Source: CAYLVJ01 sp964501525 (lineage in GTDB: Bacteria; Patescibacteriota; Minisyncoccia; Minisyncoccales; CAYTKG01). From it: 5,319 bases of DNA. Of the stretch, positions 1 to 5,240 are shown one piece after another (the first letter of the stretch is position 1; every line of letters begins with the position of its first letter). Under the pieces are notes generated by a model. That model worked only from the letters and a program-made list of their open reading frames with translations, had not been told where the DNA came from and searched no databases. The position numbers were made by a program, and so were the translations under genes. The DNA lies in contig CAZCSI010000033.1 of assembly GCA_964501525.1 (NCBI GenBank), forward strand, positions 1 through 5,319. The letters are read 5' to 3'.

Positions 1-20
1 GGGCGGGTCCACCCTTTTTT
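1..20. terminator. Probable half of a GC-rich terminator hairpin, cut by the window edge
   Basis: Read on the minus strand, an A-rich tract after rplL runs into GGGTGGACCCGCCC at the very edge. Read on the plus strand this is GGGCGGGTCCACCC followed by six T. An A-tract, GC-rich stem and T-tract is the usual shape of a bidirectional intrinsic terminator, and this lies about 30 bases past the rplL stop. Only one arm is inside the window, and the arm's own internal pairing (GGG/CCC) is too short to act alone. That the missing arm lies just outside is inference. Confidence 0.35.
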
Positions 21-49
21 ATTTTGGAAAATATAATCTTATCGCAAGC

Positions 50-526
50 CTACTCGAGCTTCACGGTTGCGCCAGCCTCTTCCAGTTCTTTTTTTAGCTC
101 CTCTGCCTCTTCTTTTTTAGCATTCTCCTTAACCGTTTGCGGCTCGGTTTCGGCCGCATCAACCAGGTCTTTGCAGTCCTTGAGACCCTTTTTGGTGATT
201 TTCTTTATAGCCTTGATAACAGAGATTTTCTTGCCGCCGATCCCTGTCAAGATTACATTATAGGCACTTTTTTCTTCCTCTTGCTGCGCGGCAGCCGGAG
301 CGGGGCCTGCTTGAGGGACAGCAGCGGGCATAGCGGATACTCCTAATTTTTCTTCGAGAACCTCTACTAATTTTGCCAAATCCATCACCTTCATCTCCTC
401 TATTTCTTTGACAATTTTTTCCAAGTGTTTAGGCACCTCTACTTCTTTTTCCTCTTCTTTCTTTTCTCCCTCTTCTTTTGCTTGTTTTTCTTCCTTTTTT
501 TCTTTATCTTCTTTTTTCGAAGCCAT
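50..526 (-). CDS. rplL: 50S ribosomal protein L7/L12 (bL12) with a charged N-terminal extension
   Basis: This is the stalk protein of the large ribosomal subunit, bound as dimers to L10 and recruiting translational GTPases. Residues about 33-64 are the dimerisation domain (EKIVKEIEEMKVMDLAKLVE), 65-85 an Ala/Pro/Gln hinge (PAAVPQAGPAPAAA), and 87-158 the C-terminal factor-binding domain (YNVILTGIGGKKISVIKAIK, GLKDCKDLVD, ending EEAGATVKLE). At 158 aa it is longer than the usual 120-130. The excess is mainly residues 1-31, almost entirely K and E, encoded by a purine-rich stretch at about 438-522. Compared with E. coli L12 as I recall it, the CTD also has about three extra residues after DLVD (AAETEPQ). 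The ATG lies 8 bases after the rplJ stop with no Shine-Dalgarno sequence, so translation is probably coupled to rplJ. The stop is TAG. Identity is certain; the function of the extension is unknown. Confidence 0.97.
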   Translation of the reverse strand: MASKKEDKEKKEEKQAKEEGEKKEEEKEVEVPKHLEKIVKEIEEMKVMDLAKLVEVLEEKLGVSAMPAAVPQAGPAPAAAQQEEEKSAYNVILTGIGGKKISVIKAIKKITKKGLKDCKDLVDAAETEPQTVKENAKKEEAEELKKELEEAGATVKLE

Positions 527-534
527 AGTTACAG

Positions 535-1068
535 TTATATTGATTCGTTTTTAAGCATAGACATCCGACCTTTTATAATCGTATGCAGCCCTGTGACAGG
601 GCTGACTAAACTTCCCTGCAGTTTGCGTAATGGAGCCTGCAAGCTCCCAACCAATTTTCTTTGTAACTCTTTCAGGGATGGCAGCTGAGCCAGTTCTACA
701 GTTTTTTCTTGAGATAAAAACTTTCCTTCCAGCCACGCGCCTAAAAGGGTCGGGGCGCCGGCTTCTTCCTGGTGGCTGTAGACTGTTTTAGCCGGAGCTA
801 TCTCGTCCTCAAAGCTGAACACCAATGCCAGCTGGCCCTGAACCTGTTCTTGTGGAAGTTTTATCTTTTTGTTGCTGAACGCGGTTTCGGCTAAAGTCTT
901 TTTGGTTACATAAAGCCGCCCCCCTTTTTCCTTTATTTCTTTTCTGATTTTAAATAAATCATCCGCCTTTACTCCTTTGTAATCTATAAAGTAAACAGAT
1001 TTTTGTTTATCCAAGTTGTTCTCTATCTCCTTTATTATCTCTTTTTTTTGTTTTTTTGTTTTGGCCAT
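535..1068 (-). CDS. rplJ: 50S ribosomal protein L10 (uL10)
   Basis: L10 anchors the L7/L12 dimers to the 23S rRNA at the stalk base and, as L10(L12)4, represses its own operon in several bacteria. The 177 aa length is normal for the family. Family features are the basic N-terminus (MAKTKKQKKEIIKEIE), YKGVKADDLFKIRKEIK (30-46), VTKKTLAETAF (54-64), GQLALVFSFED (78-88) and GAWLEGKFLS (110-119). AQLPSLKELQRKL then leads into the LVGSLQAPLRKL segment (139-150). Residues after about 150 should form the C-terminal helix that carries L12 dimers. The ATG is preceded by CGCACAGCCATC, with no Shine-Dalgarno sequence, and no other start fits the family N-terminus. The gene sits downstream of an L10 leader and terminator at 1107-1211 and 8 bases upstream of rplL, the classic rplJL pair. 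The stop is TAA. Confidence 0.97.
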   Translation of the reverse strand: MAKTKKQKKEIIKEIENNLDKQKSVYFIDYKGVKADDLFKIRKEIKEKGGRLYVTKKTLAETAFSNKKIKLPQEQVQGQLALVFSFEDEIAPAKTVYSHQEEAGAPTLLGAWLEGKFLSQEKTVELAQLPSLKELQRKLVGSLQAPLRKLQGSLVSPVTGLHTIIKGRMSMLKNESI

Positions 1069-1106
1069 GATGGCTGTGCGAATTATGTTTTTAACATTTT
1101 TAACGG

Positions 1107-1135
1107 AAAATAAAAATCTGTGGAAAATCCACAGA
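1107..1135 (-). terminator. Intrinsic terminator (attenuator) in the rplJ leader
   Basis: On the minus-strand RNA a perfect 8-bp stem, UCUGUGGA (1135-1128) with UCCACAGA (1124-1117), closes a UUU loop. It is followed at once by UUUUUAUUUU (1116-1107). It lies about 40 bases upstream of the rplJ start and downstream of the rplJ promoter, so it must act as a conditional attenuator and not as an end-of-gene terminator. Its 5' arm is also the partner of an upstream copy of the 3' arm. No T-tract follows the stem on the plus strand, so it is one-directional. Confidence 0.85.
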
Positions 1136-1211
1136 CAATAAAAATAAGATTGATCCTCGGCGGGATTCTCAAAGAGAATTATGCCTAAGCTTCCCGCTGT
1201 CTGTGGACGAT
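1107..1211 (-). promoter_or_regulatory. L10 leader RNA (rplJL autoregulatory element)
   Basis: This 5' leader is expected to bind the L10(L12)4 complex and control rplJL. Read 5'-3' on the minus strand it contains four parts. Arm A is UCCACAGACA (1207-1198). The core stem is GCGGGA (1197-1192) with UCCCGC (1165-1160). An apical hairpin, AUUCUC-UUU-GAGAA, lies at 1179-1166. The conserved-looking GCCGAGGA follows on the 3' side (1161-1154). AGACAGC followed by GCUUAGG resembles the L10-binding segment of 23S rRNA (AGACAGCC...GGCUUAG in E. coli). Arm B, UGUCUGUGGA (1137-1128), pairs perfectly with A over 10 bp, but it also forms the 5' side of the terminator. By analogy with the B. subtilis rplJL leader, A:B would be the antiterminator, and protein binding to the core would free B for termination. 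The pairings are seen; the direction of control is inferred. Confidence 0.88.
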
Positions 1212-1217
1212 TAAATT

Positions 1218-1246
1218 ATGATAGCAAACCTATTTTAAGGAGTCAA
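1218..1246 (-). promoter_or_regulatory. Housekeeping-sigma promoter for rplJL, inside the end of the PfpI gene
   Basis: On the minus strand TTGACT (1246-1241, 5 of 6 to TTGACA) is followed by exactly 17 bases and then TATCAT (1223-1218, 5 of 6 to TATAAT). Transcription would start near 1212-1210, just before leader arm A at 1207. The -35 box and part of the spacer overlap the last codons and TAG stop (1232-1230) of the upstream gene. Spacing, match and position directly before the leader all agree; start-site mapping is not available. Confidence 0.8.
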
Positions 1247-1757
1247 GTATTTTGCGTCCAAAATCCCGGGCGGCAGCCGGTCCGTCAGCGGTGATGATTT
1301 GTTTGTCTTTTACCACACTGTTGTCAACAAAGCGGGCTCCGTTGTTCTCCAGAATACGGATAGGATTTTTATTGACAGAGCTGTGCCAGACTGTTGCTTT
1401 TTTATCTTTCAGCACCCCTGCTTTGGCTAAAATAACGGGCGAGATGCAGATTGCTCCCAGCAGTTTATCTTTCTCAATCGCAGTGCGGGCCAGCTGATAG
1501 CTTATTTCATTGTCAAGATGCTTTAGTGCACCGGGGCCGCCTATAAAAAAAACTCCCTGATAGTTATCCAGCTTTAACTCTTCTATTGTATGGTCTACGG
1601 TCAGCTCTCCTCCCTCCGAGCCGATGGCCAGCTCATCTTTATTGCTGGCGATCTCTACTTTTATTCCTGAATCTTCCAGGATCTTTAAAGGGATAAAGCA
1701 CTCCTGGTCCTTAAACTCCCTGAAGGCTACGATAAAAACTACTTTTTGATTCTTCAT
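1230..1757 (-). CDS. DJ-1/PfpI family protein (class I glutamine amidotransferase-like fold)
   Basis: This is a 175 aa single-domain protein of the DJ-1/ThiJ/PfpI superfamily. The N-terminus VVFIVAFREFKDQECFIPL gives the first strand and the conserved acidic residue (Glu19) near the active site. FFIGGPGALKHL (70-81) matches the family glycine-rich loop, and GAICISPVILAKAGVL (101-116) is the nucleophile elbow with Cys104. KKATVWHS follows at 119-126. Members include DJ-1-type stress proteins, glyoxalase/deglycase candidates and PfpI proteases. PfpI proteases have His directly after the Cys; here it is Ile105, so proteolysis looks unlikely. No signal peptide is visible, so it is probably cytoplasmic. 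The ATG overlaps the mltG TGA (ATGA, 4 bases), there is no Shine-Dalgarno sequence, and translation is probably coupled to mltG. The gene's 3' end holds the rplJL promoter. The family call is firm; substrate and reaction are unknown. Confidence 0.88.
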   Translation of the reverse strand: MKNQKVVFIVAFREFKDQECFIPLKILEDSGIKVEIASNKDELAIGSEGGELTVDHTIEELKLDNYQGVFFIGGPGALKHLDNEISYQLARTAIEKDKLLGAICISPVILAKAGVLKDKKATVWHSSVNKNPIRILENNGARFVDNSVVKDKQIITADGPAAARDFGRKILDSLK

Positions 1758-2779
1758 CTGGTTAAATATTTATTTTTATTATAATTGTGTTCGGCAAAAG
1801 TTTTGCTGAATATGGTCTCCCCTTCCTTGGTTGTCAGGTAATACCAGTATTCCGAGTCTTTTGGGTTAAGGGCGGCCTCAATGCTTTCCAGGCCCGGGCT
1901 GCAGATGGGGCCGACAGGCAGCCCCCTGTACTTATAGGTGTTGTAGGGCGATTCGATCTCTGTTTCTTTTATGGAAACCGCTGTTGTTCTTTTACCTGTG
2001 ATATAAACTATGGTGGCGTCAACTTGAAGGGGCATCCCTATTCTTATCCGTTTCCAAAGGATATCGGACGCGATTCTTTTGTCTTCAGCCCCTATTACTT
2101 CTTTTTCCAAAAGAGAAGCCATGGTAATGACCTCGAATATATCTTTTTGTCCAGGCAGCTTTTCCTTTTTTCCCCGGATAAGGGGTAGGGCTTTGGCTTC
2201 AAAGTTGGACAGCATCCTGTCTATTATCTCTTCCGAAGAAACATTGGGCTGGAAAAAATAAGTGTCAGGGAGCAAAAATCCTTCGAGCGTCGCTTCATCC
2301 GGCGCCTGTTCGAGAAAAGAAAATTTATTCTTATACTCCCCTGCCTTGATAGAGGTTATTGAGTGTTTTGTGTCAAAAGAGTTATTCAGTCTTTGTTCTA
2401 TCTGCTTTAGTCTGAATCCTTCGGGAACGGTGACAGTGATTTTAGCTGATTTTCCCTCCCATAGTTTTTCAGCTATTTCGTGCGGCGTCATGGACGGGCT
2501 TAAGAGATAAACCCCTGCTTTGAGTTCAGAGTGTTTACCCTGATAAGCTGTATATAAAGCAAAAATATACTTGTTTTTTATCAGCCCTTCTTGTTCCAGT
2601 TGAGCAGCGATTGACAGCAGGCCGCTGCCTTGTTCGATTTCAAGTATTATCTCTTCTCCATCCGGGTTTTTGGGAGAGTTGGCGCCTTCTTGGACAACCA
2701 AATAAGCTCCGGAAATAAAAATACCGGATGCCGCCAGAAGAATAATTAAAATTTTTTTTGCCATACTGAATGAAAACAA
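1754..2779 (-). CDS. mltG: Endolytic peptidoglycan transglycosylase MltG (YceG-like)
   Basis: MltG is a membrane-anchored lytic transglycosylase that cuts nascent glycan strands and so sets glycan length during wall synthesis. The 341 aa length is typical. There is one N-terminal transmembrane anchor (about 9-29, ILIILLAASGIFISGAYLVV), followed by the outward-facing YceG domain. Motifs include EGFLLPDTYFF (166-176) and ASLLEKEV (221-228), with Glu225 aligning with the catalytic Glu218 of E. coli MltG. LQVDATIVYITG (251-262), YRGLPVGPICSPGLESIEAA (284-303) and the terminal IFSKTFAEHN (323-332) complete the family set. The start is TTG at 2779 because AGGAG (2790-2786) sits 6 bases upstream. 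An ATG five codons later (2764, MAKKILIILL) is the alternative, but it lies about 21 bases from that site. The start is one base after the ligase stop, and the TGA stop overlaps the PfpI ATG, so it is the middle gene of a three-gene operon. Confidence 0.95.
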   Translation of the reverse strand: MFSFSMAKKILIILLAASGIFISGAYLVVQEGANSPKNPDGEEIILEIEQGSGLLSIAAQLEQEGLIKNKYIFALYTAYQGKHSELKAGVYLLSPSMTPHEIAEKLWEGKSAKITVTVPEGFRLKQIEQRLNNSFDTKHSITSIKAGEYKNKFSFLEQAPDEATLEGFLLPDTYFFQPNVSSEEIIDRMLSNFEAKALPLIRGKKEKLPGQKDIFEVITMASLLEKEVIGAEDKRIASDILWKRIRIGMPLQVDATIVYITGKRTTAVSIKETEIESPYNTYKYRGLPVGPICSPGLESIEAALNPKDSEYWYYLTTKEGETIFSKTFAEHNYNKNKYLTR

Positions 2780-2780
2780 T

Positions 2781-5180
2781 TCAATCTCCTATTTCTTTTT
2801 GCACAGACCCTTCTTGAACAGGTTCTTCTTGGATGGGCAGCTGGTCAGGCACCTCTTGTTCGGTCAAGGCCGGTTTTCCTTGTTTTAAATTAAGCAAAAT
2901 GTTGCTTATGAACTCGTTTTCCGGGTTGAGTTGCGCCAGTTTTTCAAACTGTTCAACAGCCTCATCTTTTTTGCCCTGCTGATCGTAAACCAGCCCGAGA
3001 AAATAAATGGCATTGGAGTAGTCGGGGTCAAGCTCCAGAGCCCTTTTCAACTCTTTTTCCGCTTTTTTCAAATGGTCCTCTACCTCCGGCTGGTTGTAAT
3101 ACAGGACTCCCAGCTGAAAGGCCAGGCCGATATCGCGGTGAGGGTCGTAATCCGTTAAATAAGGCTCCATATCTCTTAATTGTTCCAGTATCTCTACGGC
3201 TTTTAATGCCTGTCCGCGGAGTTCGTAAATCTTTGCTGTTTGATAAGCGGCAGGCGCGTAATCCGGTTTAAGCTCCAGAGCTGTTTTCATATATTGCTCC
3301 GCCTCGTCAAGATATTTATCTTTATCTTCTTGTTCTTCGGAAAGACCAGCCTGGATGATATAGCTTTTACCCAGTTCGGTTAACAGATAAGGATTGTCGG
3401 GTTCCAAGGCAAGAGCCTGGTTATAAGAGTCTAAGGACCGGTCAAACGCTCCTTGAAAAAGGCCGATCAGCTGCTGATAAACGTAGCCTCTTGTTTCCCA
3501 ATTAGCGACATTACCGGGGTTGATCTCCGTTGCTCTTTTGGCAGACGCTACCGCCCCGGCAGTGTACTGACTTACGTTCTGGCTTATTTTTTCCTGCTCT
3601 TGTTCCGTTGACTCCAGCTCCAGTTCTATCTTAAGCAGATAGAAATAGGAAAGGTCCTGCCAAAACATCTCTTGCTGAGGGTTGAGAGAGACCGCCCGGC
3701 TGAGCTTTTTTTCTATCTCTTCAAGACTGTTCTCCGGGTCGAGAGAAGAGTTGTATTTTATCTCTGCTGTGTATCTTGCAGCTTCCAGATAGAAAATGAA
3801 AACACCGGCCGTTAACATCATAATGGTTAAAAAAGAAAGAGCGAAACCGGCTTTGAAATTGTCTTTTATGAGAAAACGTTTTTTCTTCTCCGTTGTAAGC
3901 AGCACTATGCCGGCCAGAAGAAACCACCATAAGAACTCTAAAGTTGTATTGTGATTGATAAAAAACTTAGTAACGGTCAGGCCTGCAAAACTGCTTATCA
4001 ACCCCGCTCTCAAGCAGCCATATGAAGCTTGGTCTTTTGTGTCCGGACGGCTGCTATTTTCAAACTTGACTGCCTGCCAAACAACCAACGGAGCGAGTAG
4101 AAAATATATCAAACCTCCTATTGCCCCAAAACTGCCTATTTTTTCCAGAAAATCCGAGCCTCCTCTTGAAAATCTCGTATTCCAGAACAATGTTCGGTTC
4201 AGGTCGGGACCTCTAAAAAGAGACCAGCCGTATCTGAAGCTTCCCGGCCCCCAGCCTAAAAATAGAGTTTTAAAAGAGCTTTTAAGCATCTGCTGCGATA
4301 TTTCAACAGTCGCTTTCCAGGACGGACTGATGTCCAGGGGTGTTTGCACCATAACAGGCATTCTTATTCCGAGAACCCCAAAAGCCAGAGAAACAGCAAA
4401 AAGAACGGCCGGCACTGCAAGAAAAATCAAGTTTTTATTTCGGTCTTTCCATAAGTCGAAGGCTAAGTAGACAATCATGGCTGTCAGCAGCCCAAGCCAG
4501 GCTACTTCATGATTGACCATAAAGAGGCAGAAGACAAAGATAAATACTGCTCCGTAGCTTAACAGCCTGTTTATTTTTTCTTTGCTTTGATTTGCGATAG
4601 AGAGCCCGACCGGTATCAAGCTTCCCAAGAATACCGCCCAATGATTAAGACCGCCCATGGGGTTGAACTCAACCGCCCGGGTGTACTGCCAGGGCAGGAT
4701 AAACTTTTCAAAAAGCTGTAAAGCGCCGATCAAAGCTCCTGCCAGCCCTGAAAGAATTAACAATTTACTTGTTTTCAACAAGCTCTTTTTACTTAAAATG
4801 TGGGCCAGCGTGAAATAAAACAAAAACAGGGATAAAAAAGTTATGAAGTTTTGGCTTCCTTCTTGAGGCCAGCCCCAAAAGCTTCCCCAGGGCCACTCGG
4901 AAAATATGGTAGAGGCAAGCAATGCTGATACAAAGAGTAATGAAAAAAGATGCACCGGGGAAAGCTGTATTTCAACCCTGTTTTCGGCCAGCCCTTTGAG
5001 CAGCCAAAGAGAAAAAGCAAGGAAGCTGAATACGATAAGAAGAAGCTGTTTATTCAGTTCTATGTTGCCGCTTTTACTCCATCCAAAAAACAAAGGTAGA
5101 GAAAAAGCAAGAAATACAAGCAGGAGCGAAATCACTTTTTCCATACTCCGCCCCCTGAGATAAAATAAGATTTTTTTCAT
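2781..5180 (-). CDS. O-antigen ligase/polymerase-like (Wzy_C) membrane protein with C-terminal TPR array
   Basis: A 799 aa protein, numbered here from the ATG at 5180. About 12-13 hydrophobic segments occupy residues 14-466. The large non-membrane loop (about 272-347) carries LFLGWGPGSFRYGWSLF and NRTLFWNTRFSRGGSDFLEK, the pattern of O-antigen ligase (Wzy_C) proteins. Such enzymes move lipid-linked glycans to lipid A, pilins or other acceptors outside the membrane. Residues about 480-760 are TPR-like helical repeats, with recurring endings such as SLNPQ, EINPGN, ALEPDN, ELKPDYA, ELDPDYS and QLNPEN. A Gln/Glu/Pro-rich tail ends the protein. Two positions usually catalytic look replaced (see findings). 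The start at 5180 has AGGAGG 4 bases upstream. An in-frame ATG at 5240 adds 20 basic residues without a ribosome site, and ATG 5144 is a shorter option. mltG follows after one base. The acceptor is unknown; glycosylation of pili or a surface layer is inference. Confidence 0.85.
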   Translation of the reverse strand: MKKILFYLRGRSMEKVISLLLVFLAFSLPLFFGWSKSGNIELNKQLLLIVFSFLAFSLWLLKGLAENRVEIQLSPVHLFSLLFVSALLASTIFSEWPWGSFWGWPQEGSQNFITFLSLFLFYFTLAHILSKKSLLKTSKLLILSGLAGALIGALQLFEKFILPWQYTRAVEFNPMGGLNHWAVFLGSLIPVGLSIANQSKEKINRLLSYGAVFIFVFCLFMVNHEVAWLGLLTAMIVYLAFDLWKDRNKNLIFLAVPAVLFAVSLAFGVLGIRMPVMVQTPLDISPSWKATVEISQQMLKSSFKTLFLGWGPGSFRYGWSLFRGPDLNRTLFWNTRFSRGGSDFLEKIGSFGAIGGLIYFLLAPLVVWQAVKFENSSRPDTKDQASYGCLRAGLISSFAGLTVTKFFINHNTTLEFLWWFLLAGIVLLTTEKKKRFLIKDNFKAGFALSFLTIMMLTAGVFIFYLEAARYTAEIKYNSSLDPENSLEEIEKKLSRAVSLNPQQEMFWQDLSYFYLLKIELELESTEQEQEKISQNVSQYTAGAVASAKRATEINPGNVANWETRGYVYQQLIGLFQGAFDRSLDSYNQALALEPDNPYLLTELGKSYIIQAGLSEEQEDKDKYLDEAEQYMKTALELKPDYAPAAYQTAKIYELRGQALKAVEILEQLRDMEPYLTDYDPHRDIGLAFQLGVLYYNQPEVEDHLKKAEKELKRALELDPDYSNAIYFLGLVYDQQGKKDEAVEQFEKLAQLNPENEFISNILLNLKQGKPALTEQEVPDQLPIQEEPVQEGSVQKEIGD
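2786..2790 (-). promoter_or_regulatory. Shine-Dalgarno site selecting the TTG start of mltG
   Basis: AGGAG on the minus strand lies inside the last codons of the ligase gene, 6 bases before the TTG at 2779. This spacing is ideal and supports the rare TTG start over the ATG at 2764. Confidence 0.65.
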
Positions 5181-5184
5181 TACG

Positions 5185-5190
5185 CCTCCT
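5185..5190 (-). promoter_or_regulatory. Shine-Dalgarno site selecting the ligase start
   Basis: AGGAGG on the minus strand is followed by CGTA and then ATG at 5180. No comparable site precedes the in-frame ATG at 5240, where the upstream bases are TTAAGCTTAAAAACT. This favours translation from 5180. Confidence 0.65.
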
Positions 5191-5240
5191 TTTCCTATTT
5201 TAGTTTGGTTAATTTTTTTTCTGCCTACAACCTTACTCAT

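Noticed and set aside
438..522. Purine-rich run in rplL as a frameshift or sequencing error
   Set aside because: The frame is open and continuous from the ATG through the whole L12 domain, so no disruption is needed to explain it.
24..688. Plus-strand open frames of 69-87 codons opposite rplL and rplJ
   Set aside because: They are antisense to certain ribosomal genes. Their Phe/Ser/Leu-rich products simply mirror the Lys/Glu-rich coding strand.
1078..1105. Tiny leader ORF (AUG UUA AAA ACA UAA) and a 5-bp hairpin AUGUU/AACAU upstream of rplJ
   Set aside because: Four codons with no ribosome site and a weak AT-only stem in AT-rich sequence; chance is enough to explain both.
1069..1229. Riboswitch or CRISPR-like reading of the repeated UCCACAGA
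   Set aside because: Only two copies exist, and both are explained by alternative pairing with one arm in an L10 leader.
3955..4470. 171-codon plus-strand open frame opposite the ligase gene
   Set aside because: It lies wholly antisense to a clear membrane-protein gene, has no recognisable domain and no ribosome site that I could see.
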